DNA from: Tetragonia tetragonoides
Taxonomy: Eukaryota; Streptophyta; Magnoliopsida; Caryophyllales; Aizoaceae
Direction of reading: 5' to 3'
Length of the DNA: 64,000 nt
Assembly: GCA_038025085.1 (NCBI GenBank)
Contig: CM076142.1
Location: forward strand, 5,554,501 to 5,618,500
The position numbers were made by a program, and so were the translations under genes. The notes beneath the pieces were generated by a model. That model saw only the letters and a list, made by a program, of their open reading frames with translations. It was not told the DNA's origin and searched no databases. Shown here piece by piece: positions 40,462 through 52,496 of this stretch (positions are counted from its first letter, which is position 1; each line of letters opens with the position of its first letter).

Positions 40462-40482
40462 GTTCTTCATTGGTGTTGAAAG

Positions 40483-43400
40483 ATGCAAGCTCAAATGAAA
40501 AATGGCGATCAAGAAGCCAATTTATCTCGCACATTCAAGTATCTTCTGGGTTAGTAATTTAACTTTTTTTTTCCCCCCCAACTTCTCAAAGTTTCAATTT
40601 TTAGTTAAATTCTCTCTCTCTTTCCACTGAGAGTATTTGTTTCACTCTCCAGCGACGCAATTTTTGTCAAGGGGGATCCCGTTTATATTCAATTCATGGA
40701 TCGTCCGGCATCTTACTGAAGATGATTATGCGGTAAGCAATATTAAATTCTACTACTTCAGGATAAAAAAAAAAGTTTCTTTGGGAACTATCAATTTATC
40801 ATTGTTGCTTATAATTGTAGCAACCACATTCCTGGGGTTCTTGAATTGGGTTCTTGATTTCACCCTCATGAATTCATTATTTTGTAATTGAAATTCATGA
40901 TTGGTTGATTGATAGTTGGTTATGTTCATTGTGCATTTTTCTTTTTGTGGGTGGGTGTTGGTGTGTGTGATTTGGCAGTACATTTGAGTAATTTGGGCTC
41001 TCTAATTTGTTTTCAAGATTGGATATTGTAGATATTCTGGAATTTTGCTGAATGTCTTAATATGATCATTATTCATTACTAACAGTCTTTTGAGTATCAC
41101 AATTAAGTTTGAACAGTGCCCTTATCTTAGTTCACAGATTACATGTTTAGGATTACTAATTGCAACGTGGTTAATCTCCATTATTAATCTATTTGAATCA
41201 TTATTAGATCATAAATACTTTTCCTTTTCCTTAAATTCTGAATTGCAGCTTTATGCAGTGCAATTCCATCTGTTGATTACTTGTATACTGTTTCTTAGTC
41301 GAGAAGGATTTCGGCGAGCATGCATGCGAGCAGAACTTAAAAGGTGACTCCTCCGTTTTTCTTTCACTTTCATGACAATGATGATGTTTTGATGCTTTTT
41401 TGAAGCACTTAACTCCTAGATCATTGAATTGTATAACAATCTTCTGCATATTTCACCTGGTATTTGTACTCGAATGCATAACAGTTCAACAGATCACGTT
41501 CACATAGTCATTTTGACATTGAACATGCAGAACTCTGAATTGTCAAGTTTGAGTAGCTTGTTATTGGAGCTAGCGAAATACTCTCTATGTCTATTGTGTA
41601 GCTGTTTCTTGCACCTAACAAACTGAATGTTTGCCTTATTCGTTACAGTGATGACGCTTCTTCGGGAGAAAATGCAGCAAAGCTGTTGAAAGTAGCATGG
41701 CTGTCTCTTCCACTTGGAATAGTTATTACGGTGATAGCCTGTTCTCTGGTTTTCTGGTGGCAAGAGCTGAGCTATTCTAACCCCTATGGACAGGCCATCT
41801 TGTTACATGGTAATTTTTGAATAATTATTAGTTGCTTTAGATTAGATCAATGCTCCTAAACTATCTGGCACTTGTTTTATATTGGTCTAACAGATTCATA
41901 TATAATCATGAGCTTTGGGCTTCATCTATGAATATTTTGATTGCTGGAAAGTATCCTTGGGAGTGAGGGATGGCACTTAAGTAGTATTGTTGAGCATCTG
42001 TCTGTATATACTGGATAATATGGAAATTAAGCAAGTATCAGATCACCAATTACGGCATTTAGGCATCCATTTTTCCGAGTTTGCTTTGTTATCCTTGATA
42101 CTATTCTAATTCATGGCTATAAGATGGGACTCACTATATTACATAATCTTCAGAAGTTCTTCTAAAAAAGCATTACTCAAGCTACCTGCAGGTTGAAACC
42201 AGAAGGTTGAAGAATAGGGATATTTTTGGGTTAAAATTTGGTTCTATGCTTGGGTTAGAATCTGCATTCCCTATGTACGGGCATTATCATGCCAGGTTTA
42301 TAGAGTTTTCTTTCTTCTGGGAAAGGTGAAAGGGTTCTCTCTCAAGGACCCTCTTATGAAATTTAAAGTATAACTCTTAGCTTTGTTTACATTGCAGGCT
42401 TTGCATGCTTATTGGAGCTTCTGGCAGAACCGTTGTATATTCTTGCCCAGTATATGTTTTGTCTCAAATTGCGGATGGTGGTAGAAAGTGCAGCAACATT
42501 TTCTCGTTGTATAACAACATACACCCTCATTGTTAAGAGTAGTGGCATGGTAAGCAGCACTATTTTGTTTCATCCTTGACTTATTTATTTCTCCGTGAAT
42601 AAATTCAGCTGTAAAACCTATTCGATTAAATTTTATCTCAAATTCTTGCTAAATCAAAATATCTGGTAAACTGCAAATTCATGGCGGTGCTTCTCGTGCC
42701 AACAACCATGAACATCTAATCAACGTCACGTCAGAGGCTGTTTAACTTTAACCCAAGGCTTCAAGGATCTTGGATCTGTTACTTAGCTTGATAGCTGTAG
42801 CTTCAGTTCAGGATCCTGTACTGTACTAGTTCTTTACATTTACTGAGTTATACCAGTGTGATGAGGCATTCTTTAATCTTTATGAGTTCTTAAAATGTTA
42901 ACTGCTTTCTTAAAAGATAAATAAATAAATAAAGAACGTTGACTGCTTCTTGGAGTTCAATTGTGTAAGAGCTAGTCCTCTATATCTAGTGGATTGGGCT
43001 GGTTGATTCACTACTCTTTGGCTTAGAAATATAAAGACTAGATCAGTACCCTGTGGCTTAGGAGCCAAGAAATTCACTACTCTTTGGCTTAGGAATGTAA
43101 CGGACAAAATTAAAATGGCTCATCCAAAAAAGCGTTTCTTATTTATTGTGAAGCGGCAGTTGGTTGTTCCCCATGGATGATGGGTCCTAGAAAAACATCC
43201 TTTTTGTTTTCACGGGGGTAAGACTGCGTACACCTGATCCCCTTACTCCACTGGGGTGTGGCCCTCTTTGGAGGCACTGGGCTATGTTGATCTTGATCAG
43301 AATATAATGTAACTAACACTCCTAGATATTGTAGTAATACCGGTGTCATGGCTTCCTTAACCAAACCATCAACCCATGCCTTTCAAATGACTCCAGCCTG

Positions 43401-46400
43401 AGTGCATGGACTATGGAGTGTCAAGTATTGTGTCTTTCCCCTATGTGTGATTGAAACTATCAACTGGAGGCAAGATCAGGAAGGGTCATTGGATTGATTC
43501 AGTACTGGCAATGCATTAATAGTATTAAATGATCTGATTATTGATAGTCTTTATGGATTTGGTGTATGTCAATTAAGTTTTCTTTAGGAGGTTTTTGTTG
43601 ATGGAATCAATTGTTCATTCGTTTCCAGGAAAAGGCAACAGTGTTTGCTCTGTCACAAGTCTCATATGGTGGCTGCATGTTCCTAGGTTATTGGGGCTAC
43701 TTTGTCTATTATCGCGGGTTGAAAGGTTCGGAGGTTTTCCCTTTCAGGTAGACTTTCCATTCTATGTTAAGAAGCCATTATTTTGTTTATTTTAAAAATG
43801 TCTATATACAGATAAGACCAACAAAGATGACCTTAATGGCCACCATCATTTGGTATAAAAGATGTCAAGGCAAAATATGAAGCCTCTCATTTAACTTGTG
43901 GCTAGACATGTAAAGGGTGCTTGTCACGGGATACTTGGTAAACTACAATATGAAAATATAAACTTGCAATTAGATCAATGATCCATACAGGAGAATTTCA
44001 AACTCCATATGCCCTGTTGATCGAAGTGTACCAAATGCACAGAGGCTCTCCTATCTTCACTCTTTTGGGTGGCCACTAGAGTCTTGGATAATATCCACAA
44101 AGGAGATTTTTTGTTGGGGAGTATGTCAGAAAGTCGTGACTTCATGCTAAAGTTCTAGCTCAAAATTTGTCACCCGTAAATTCTGTTATTCTTTCCATGC
44201 TTTGTTTATTCCAATCGCTTATTTCAGTTTTTCCTGTATTGTTAGGCAGTTCTCCATCTTGTTTCATAATGATCAGTGACATTTTGCATCCTTTTCTCTC
44301 AGAGCAGGTAACTTGACGAACTACAATAAGCCCCTCTACAAGATGTGTACACTATTTACTTTTCAATCCTTCCGTAAATTGATCCTTCAAGAAGGAGAAA
44401 AGATGGTCCTTGTGTGGTTCGATACACCATATAACCAAGCTGTATATGGACTTATAGACAAATTAGGTGATTTATCATCCAAATTATCTCTTGATGTTCA
44501 GACGAGCTCTTCAGTCTTAAGAACACCTGTTTATTTCCAATTTACTAGCTTAACTTCGTCAACTGATTTTGTGCCCAGGTAGCTTAGTGGTGCGAATGGT
44601 ATTTCTCCCTTTCGAAGAAAGTTCGTATGTCATATTTGCAAGGTCTGCTTCAGGTTAAATTCTTCTCATTCCTCTGTCTTTCATTGACTGTTAGGAGACA
44701 AAGCTCTACAATTTTTTTGGATTTACTGGGTTAAGAGTACCTCTTTGGTCATGCTAACATTACAGTCTCTGATGATTGACATGGTATGCATCTGTTTCTC
44801 TCTCTCTGTTTTTCCTTATCTTTTTTTCTTTCTTTTTTTTTTTCTTTTTTTTTTTTTGGGATCTTGAACCTGATTTTTGGAGCTTTTAACTTGTATTTTA
44901 ATACCATTACAAATTGTGCTTGTGGCTGCCCTTTTCTGATAAATACTTTTACTTCAAATTATTATTTTTGGATACGAAAAAGAATTTTATCAAGGAATAT
45001 GGAATACAAGAATAAATCCGTCCTCAAAGGACCTAACCAAACCAATGGGAACCTAAGAGAATAAAACCTGCCCAAGATCAAAACTTATTAGAAATAAGTG
45101 ACTTTAACCCACACCCTTCATAGTTAATACTACATTCCATCCAGGTATATTATTTGTTTTTTCTTACATTGCAGAGGAATCAAAAGATAGAAACAAGGAT
45201 CTGGGGCGCCGCCTAACAGAAGCCCTGAAGCTTGTATTATTAATTGGTATGTGCTCCCATGTGCTATAAAATGCTGTATTGATCTGCCTTTGTATTGTGG
45301 TGTCTATTGAAGCTATCGGTAGATGGTCTCGGCAGTCCATATGTAATTGATTTAAAGATTATTATTGATGTAAACTCTTAATCTGCTTCAGAGATATAAA
45401 GAAAATTAATGATAACCTGAAAACCAAATAATTAGTCTTGGGTGACAGTGAGACCATTCTTGGTGTCGTCCTAATATTATTCTTAATTAAATATACATTC
45501 TGAAGGTTAGGGATATTATCATGTGAACTGCAAAATATTCAGTTCTGTACTAGCTTTTGACTTGTGATGTTTTAAAGAGATCATCTGTGTATCCATTTGG
45601 AGAGTGCATATCTGAGCTATATTTTCTAATTGATATGGAATGGTGAGCTTCTTTGACATCTATGCTTCACAAGCTTGCATGTTTGGAGAATTCAGCATTT
45701 TCCCTAAATTACTGTGGACCATGGTCAAGTGAAATTCCTTCAGTCTAATCTAAGACTTAGGATTGCCCTTCTTTTTTTTCCTTTTTGGCTGCTTGATTTT
45801 GTGATTGGACTGTTGAATTTGGTGAAGATGTATGATGTTGATGACTCTTACATGTATGATGCACGTCTAGTTCTTGTGACTCCTATTCACTCTGAAGCAG
45901 ATCTTGCGCTTTCAGACTATTGCTTACAAATTTACTTCCATGATAGTGTCTGATATAGTAATATTGATCTATTTTCACTGCTTGTTTGCTGAACATTTGT
46001 TAGAATTTTTGTGTGGAATCAAAACTGGTATCTGGTTTTGTCTCATGCTGTCCTGTACTCATGTATCTCTTCCTTACCTGCCACCAGGGTGATCTTTGGA
46101 GAAATCTTTTAGAACAGAGTATAAGAAGCATTATGATGAATACGCTTTGTGTGTCTTATCTATTTTCTTGGTATTATGTTTTGATCTACAGGTCTTATTG
46201 TCATGGCCTTTGGACCAAGCTATTCTTATGCTCTTATTAGAATACTATATGGCCGTAAATGGAGCGATGGAGAAGCTTCAACTGCTCTCAGATACTACTG
46301 CTTGTATGTTATGGTTCTGGCTATGAATGGTTAGTCATATCTTTTTGTCATGTAAGTATTCCCATGTGAATTTAGGAACTTAGGATAATATGAGCAAGGT

Positions 46401-48299
46401 GTTAGTCTCGGTTGTATCTGGAGTGTACTTTCTTCTTAGTCATATGCTTCTATCAGTCAGCATAGACTACATATCTTTACGCACAGGTATTTGCTTGTGA
46501 TGTCCTTCCCTGTCCAGCTTTATTTGTTTTCACCTTGAAGTTTGTGCTGTAACTTTTTCCTTGACAGGTGAATCTCTTTTTTTGTCTATGCACCTAAACT
46601 GCCCCCTGAAAACTGATGGCTGGAACTTATATCTTAGTTTTATATACAAACTCTTCTCTGTTCCTCCTAACTACGAATAGCAAATATGACTGTTCAGTCT
46701 TCATTTTGCATCAGGAACATCAGAAGCTTTCCTTCACGCTGTTGCCAATGAGAACCAACTGAAGCGCTCTAATGATTCATTGCTTCTTTTCTCATTTGTT
46801 TATGTATTACTGAATGTCCTGCTAGTACGATCAGCTGGTGCCATTGGCTTAATCATCGCAAATTCCGCAAGTATCCTTATCTGTAGTTATAGTTCGTGCT
46901 GTTTAAGTTGTGTTTCAGGCTCCTCATTTGCTACTTTTGTTTGGTCTTTACGTCACAGAAAGTACTACATATTAGATTGCCTACTTTGATTTTGAGAAGG
47001 CTAAATTTCCAGGTAGTTTTATTTGTAACCTCTCTATAGTCTATACTATTATAGTACAATGCACTGCAGAGACGTACCACATACAATGTCACACAGCTTC
47101 TACCCCCCCCCCCCTCACCCCCCCCCCCCCCCACCCCCCCACCCAGAAGAAGAAGACCACAAATTGATCCTTCTTTTTAATATACCACCCCTAGTAGATT
47201 TGGTGAACTTTATGGTCCTCATGTTTTATACTTTATCAAAGTTTCCCTGACCATGATGAAGATATGGCTCTGAGGATTGCATATTCTGCAGTATTTATCA
47301 AGCATTTCTTTCAGGTTTTCCCCTCCACTTGTCAGCTGGCCTTGTTGAATATCTATATAATGGATGTGTTTGCAATCAGTGCCAACGTTGCTTTTATGTC
47401 CTAATTGGTGACTTCTTATTTGTCGACAGAATTCCTTGTCATTTTCATTTTATAGCTGCTTGCCTTCAGGCTGGATGGTGCTGTTGTTCTCCGGTATAGC
47501 AACTCTTATATCTGAGAAGATATTGCTCGACAGGGATAACTTCTGGACTACATTTCTGCTGCACTTTTCTGTTGGGTTCACTTGTTTCTGTATGTCAGCC
47601 TTTGTCATGTAAGTCCAGTGTCACATAAGCGTAAGCTGTTATGTTCTTTAATTGCTGCCTTTACTACCCCTCAACTCCCCCCCCCCCCCGCCCCAGGGGA
47701 ACATATTTCCAATCTGTGTTTTGAATGTGCACTTTCTGCTTTTGGTACTGTTGAACACAAATGTTTAAAATTTTTCTTAACTTAATTTCAGTCCTCTTGT
47801 TACACCCCGAAAAAGCAGAAATATTTGGAGCTGAGTATCAGATAAGCTTTTGTAAAATAGGGAGGATGGCGAAAGGGTGAAAATTGTAATTGGCTCTCCA
47901 TACTGTTTAAACATCCCTTTCTCTTCCTTGCTGTATACACGTTAACATTTCCCCCAGTGCCTCCAAATAGGTAAGGAGGGGGGGGGGTTCCTGTTATGCA
48001 GCCTTACTCTGTCCGACGCACATTGGCAATTTTACTATTAAATATAAGGGTAGATAGTTTGATGAGCCATTTTGATTTAGTCCACTATTCCAAAGTCAAA
48101 GAGTAGTCAATCTTTTGGCTCCATTAGAAAACTGGAGACCTCTTCCTTGCTGTGTATGATATTCAATTTTGCATTTTTGTGAAAATAGTAAAATAAATGT
48201 ACAGTATAGATGTAACAACTGGTTATTCATTTCAACAGCTACTACCGTGAACGCAACTTCATCAACAAATTGATACGTATTCGCCATCATGTCGACTAA
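40483..48299 (+). CDS. RFT1: RFT1 homologue, ER membrane protein of N-glycosylation
   Basis: Multi-pass ER protein needed for N-glycan assembly, classically assigned to moving Man5GlcNAc2-PP-dolichol across the ER membrane, though direct flippase activity is disputed. Exons: 40483-40549, 40653-40732, 41249-41343, 41649-41809, 42398-42549, 43629-43747, 44303-44466, 44579-44653, 45175-45246, 46192-46329, 46715-46870, 47262-47314, 47430-47608, 48239-48299; all phases agree and total 523 aa plus TAA, the usual family length. Recognisable blocks are [121 protein letters not shown] and the terminal [19 protein letters not shown]. Most other exons are hydrophobic and should form about ten or more membrane helices. 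Exon 12 uses the acceptor TGATGAAG/AT, which restores [14 protein letters not shown]. No disabling change was seen. Introns carry SINE copies. Confidence 0.96.
43038..43290 (+). mobile_element. Au-like composite SINE in RFT1 intron 5
   Basis: Shares two blocks with the copies at 47951-48140 and 52200-52476: an upstream TTCACTACTCTTTGGCTTAGGAATG-type block (first 20 bases conserved) ending in AAAATGGCTCATCC, and the downstream GGGGGTAAGACTGCGTACACCTGATCCCC followed by GGCACTGGGCTATGTTG. The upstream block is also partly duplicated at 43004-43035. Target duplication not found. Confidence 0.6.
47099..47145. repeat. Poly-C rich tract in RFT1 intron 11
   Basis: Runs of C with single T or A breaks over about 45 bp, between exons 11 and 12. 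A second C run lies in intron 13 near 47677-47690. Confidence 0.9.
47951..48140 (-). mobile_element. Au-like composite SINE in RFT1 intron 13
   Basis: Minus-strand copy. The left side (CCCCAGTGCCTCC, GGTAAGGAGGGGGG, GCAGCCTTACTCTGTC) is the 3' part of the family and the right side (GATGAGCCATTTTGATTTAG, CCAAAGTCAAAGAGTAGT, CTTTTGGCTCCATT) matches the 5' block of the 52200-52476 copy. It ends about 100 bp before exon 14. Confidence 0.6.
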
Positions 48300-51064
48300 A
48301 TGGAACCTGCGTTTTCCCCAGCCATCAATGAAGGTAATGGTGCATTCATATTTTTCTCTCTCCTTCTCTAGCTTTGTTTCTTATCTATGTCCAGGGGTTT
48401 TGTTTTGTTTCCTGTTGTGGGCTGGACTGGGGAATTCCCTTCCTATTACAGTTGCCATCTGTAACCAATAGATTATATCTCATGCAGTTGGATGCTTTTC
48501 TGATCACTCTCCAGCAGAGATTTGTCCAGGGTAAACCCTTTTTCTCATCATCAGCTTTTTTTCATTATATCTTCAAAATTAGTTATTTGAATTCAATTAC
48601 TTGCTATTGGCTGCTGCTTGATTATGACTTGTAACGTACTATACTATATATGTGGAGAAGGTGTATGCTAATGTTTGGATTTGCTTTGCTACCATGCAAG
48701 CAACTTAAAATATTGCGTGAATCTCTATTTCCTGTTTGAACTACTCCATGGAATTCTAACAAAAGCTTACTGAAAGTTGTGGAAGGACTAAGGAGATAGT
48801 AGTTCTGATATATTTGACTCGAGGGCTCCGAAAACCAGTAGTTGAAGGAGAGAAAAATTCCTAATAAAAGGGGGTGAGACATTTTAGGAGAGAGTTATCA
48901 AATCCCAAATGAGCGTCTAAAAAGGAAAATATCAATGTTTGCTTATGGACATTTGATTTGAATTGAGAGAGTACTAGTTATGTGATATGAGTTTATTGAT
49001 GAGGGAACTGGGTTTATATTACATTGCAAGAAAGCTGAGTGGTTCTTTAGTCTGGTTAGAAATCTTATTCGCAATTCAAAAGTAAGCTGCTCTTGTTTGT
49101 TATCTGGATCAATAGATGGCACCATGTACTGGAATGGTGATTGGTGAGCATCCTATTGAAACGGTATGTCCTGATTGAGTTTCACTTCTAGTGGGTAATA
49201 CCGGCAAAGTTTAAGTGAAGTTATGGTTTTGATAAATGCGGGAGGTTGGACGGGAAAATAAATTACATGTTAAATAGTCTGCAATGCCCTCTTTTAATTT
49301 AATTCTTCTTTCTTTTTGAGTCATGAATGAGTTTTCTCTTGTTACACCTTTCTGATATAATTGCTCATTATCTTAACAACTAATGATATCCCTAGGAAAA
49401 AGATTCAAGGGAAAATAATAACTGAACACCGAATGAACAGTGAACCAGATCCTCCTCCCCCCTTCTTATTTCCCTCTCCTCCTTCCTTTGAATGTAAATC
49501 CACCAATAATCAACTGCAAAAATTGTGTCTGAGAAACATCGACTAACCACCCAACCAACCAACAAACCCTAGTCCTACCCATGCTTTACCCTGCTGACGA
49601 CATTGAGAGAAAGAAAGACAGAGACTGTGAAAAATGAAGAGGGTGATGGTGAAAGTTAGTTAGGCAAGCATTGAGGCGGGGTTAAGTTTAGGAGAGGGAA
49701 ATGTGATGAAAACAGCCGTAGTACCTGAAGAGAGAAAATACTGGTGTGGTTCTATATTATTCTACATTGGATCTAGACTATTAGAAAGAGATATGGGGAC
49801 AACTAGCAGCACCCTTGAAAATACTGTCCTGGTTCTATTGAATGAAGGGTCAAACCTTGTTACTGCTCTGCACCACCATCTATTACGAACCTTTAGCCGG
49901 CTGCAACCAAGGAGATGTTGGGTTGGAGGTGGGCACTACTGGGCAGAGAGGAGAGGAGAGAGTGGGGAGCGAGGGGAGGAGGTATAAGGTGTTTTTTTTT
50001 TAATTTTCCTGATTTGTCATATAAAATATAAACATTTCAGTACTTATAAACTGCTGATTATAGTTGATGACAAAGAAAACATATACTCCGTATTAAATTG
50101 GGCTGATGAGGGCCTATGCGGATCCTGCCTAGAGCTAGGTCTGGAAGAGGTCAAGACGTACTGAGAGGCTGTATTTAGAAAGACCCTAAAAGGATTTACT
50201 TTAGAAAATAAGTCAAGGGTACGAGAAGTACAGGTATGGATAGTAATACGATTAGTATAAGGGGAAAGAATATAAACCGAAATATTAACATAAGCTATTA
50301 CATCCGATGTACAGTATATCTGGGTCACTAATTAATTTTTATTGTATTTAAATGAAGCATGTATTTGAGTACACATGTAGGACGTATATTTCGCATCTCA
50401 TAGAAAGTGTAGCAATTCCAGGTAACTACCAAGTTAGAACAGCATATTACTATTTAACACTGGGAATACTATTTCATCCCTGCTGATACATTTACTTGGT
50501 GCTTTTATCAGTTATGTGCTTATTTCCTAAATATTATTGGTGCCTTTTCTGTTTATGTGCTCATTATTTGCTAAATAACTCGGTGTATTTTATTTGCTTA
50601 TTTTCTGAATATGCTTCCTTCAGGCTTCAACTATTTGCAGCTTTCGGTGGATTTTCTGCGCGTTTGACCTCTAGACATCAGAGGGCATCCATAATCCAAC
50701 GTCACTACTTGTTTCAACTTGTTTGAATACATCTGTTTGGGTGACGGGGAAACCATATAGCCGTGGGTTAATCTCATCTTAGCTGGTTGATTCGTACAAG
50801 GAATATGAGCTTTCTTTCCAGAGAAAGGCTGCTCTGGGGTTTTGCTTATTTCCTCGATTCTTGCTTTTCCCAGACATGTAGATCTAGAGTAGGATGGTTT
50901 CTTGCATGGAGCGGTACTGATCTTGTGTTAGGATGTGCATAATGTCATTGAATTGCGGATGTACCTTATTGTACAAGCTTTTAGACTACATATTCCTGCA
51001 ATTGAGTAGATGGAAGCTTTTGTACTCTTCTAAGCTAAATGAATCACGTAACAATGTAGCGTTC

Positions 51065-51209
51065 GAGTTAATTGTAGATAATTCGGAAATAGTCTCTCTA
51101 CTAGGCGACTAGTTAGGGGTAAGGCTGCGTATATGTGGACCTCCCCAGACCCCGTCCTAGGCGGGATTTATACTGGGTCGTTGTTGTTGTTGAGTTAATT
51201 GTAGATAAT
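51065..51209 (+). mobile_element. 5'-truncated Au SINE with perfect 18-bp target duplication
   Basis: The body (51083-51191) reads GGGGTAAGGCTGCGTATATG, CCTCCCCAGACCCCG, then GGGATTTATACTGGGTCG and a (TTG)n tail, the hallmark 3' end of plant Au SINEs. It is bordered by GAGTTAATTGTAGATAAT at 51065-51082 and again, identical, at 51192-51209. The perfect duplication points to a recent LINE-driven insertion. The 5' half with the A and B boxes is missing. Confidence 0.92.
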
Positions 51210-51776
51210 CTACCATTGACCCTCCAGTTCCAAAGATCCCAGGGAAACCTTTATGTTCACTTGATCAGTTATTAACCTCTTTTCTTGTGCAACTAGTTCT
51301 CTTTTGTTTCCTTTTCCTCCCATTTTTGAGGAGAAGTTGGATTTCCCGTTGGGATGGAATATGGTCCCTTTGTGGTACAAATTTAGGCTGCACAAACTTA
51401 TCCAAATCGTCTATGACTATGATCTGATCCATAAGGTTGCTGTTGGCATTAAACCATACAAATCACCTACCTTTTTCATGTCACAGGAAGGATGTTGATT
51501 TATGACCTTGTCTTTTGACCTTATGATATAGAGCGCTTTATACAATTCATGCCTCATGATGACATGAATCATGACGTAATAGAGGAATGCCCTTTTAAGT
51601 TTTAACTTCGGCTGCTTTCTAATTCTTTTCAGAATCTCTGAAACACGATCCAAAGTTTAAATGATAAGGGCCTATAAATATGATTTTTTTCCGAAACTTT
51701 TATCCGTTAAGCTCGTTTCTTACACTTCCACGGCAAACTAAGGTGTATCATTAAAGGCATTGCATCTTTCCAAGTA

Positions 51777-51843
51777 ATTTACCAAGTTTATACGTAAATA
51801 TTGGGTTTTTTTTTTATTTACCAAGTTTATACGTAAATATTGG
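51777..51843. repeat. 28-bp perfect direct repeat around a poly-T
   Basis: ATTTACCAAGTTTATACGTA plus AATATTGG occurs at 51777-51804 and 51816-51843, separated by an 11-bp T-rich spacer. Most likely a local duplication. Confidence 0.9.
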
Positions 51844-52179
51844 ATTGTATAAATGTTCACTAGTTGACTCCACCAAATTGTAGTAACCGATAATAGATAA
51901 GATTGTTGGAAAACTATGACCATAGACTTTGCAGGTTTGGTTAGTTTCGTGCTAAATTTACTGACAAGGATAAAGCTCCAACTCCTCAATGGAACCATCT
52001 GACCCATTACGCGTACACACATTCTAGTATTTTATTATATCCTCCAGCAACGAGGTTCGATTCATTTCGTCTTTTCGTGTTCCATATGTTTCGTTTTATT
52101 CATTTTTTGTGTACAAATGTAGTAATGCAAAACAAAGACCTATAGGGATTCAACACTTTAATCTTATGGGTATAATATG

Positions 52180-52496
52180 ATACTGATAATGACTGAAACA
52201 ACAATAAACAACAATAACAACATTACCCCAGTGCCTCTATAGAGGCTCCTGTCTAGGAAAGGTAAGGGGGGGTCGGTTGTACGCAGCCTTACCCCTGTGA
52301 GAGTCTACAGAGAGGTTGTTTCCGTTTGACCCGAGATCCGAAGTGCGACGACCATCAACAACTTCACAATGAATAAGAACTAAGAAGTGCTGACAGTTTT
52401 ATGAGTCATTTTGTTTTAGTCCATATATTCCAAAGCCAAAAAGTAGTGAAACTTTTGGCCCCAATGGAAATGGTGGACATTGATAATGAGTGAAAC
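52180..52496 (-). mobile_element. Au-like composite SINE with near-perfect target duplication
   Basis: Minus-strand copy of about 277 bp (52200-52476). Read on its own strand it ends with GGATCTCGGGTCAAACGGAA, CAACCTCTCTGTAGACTCTC, GGGGTAAGGCTGCGTACAAC, GGCACTGGGGTAATG and a TTG/TTATTG tail. It is flanked by CTGATAATGACTGAAACA (ending 52199) and TTGATAATGAGTGAAACA (52479-52496), which differ at two bases and look like the target duplication. The block 5' of the Au body (CTACTTTTTGGCTTTGGAAT...) is shared with the RFT1 intron copies, so the family looks composite. Confidence 0.75.

Larger units (their letters stand above)
39467..40482. promoter_or_regulatory. Bidirectional spacer between hydrolase gene and RFT1
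   Basis: The two genes are transcribed away from each other from this ~1-kb interval, so it must hold both promoters. It contains a 24-bp x3 minisatellite (40285-40361) and a (CT)n leader just before the RFT1 ATG. A clear TATA box was not seen for either side, which fits housekeeping genes. Confidence 0.55.

Noticed and set aside
50626..50724. Exon-like segment after a CTTCAG acceptor downstream of RFT1
   Set aside because: RFT1 already ends with its conserved C-terminus at 48299, and this segment shows no family similarity. A 3' UTR exon cannot be excluded but is unsupported.
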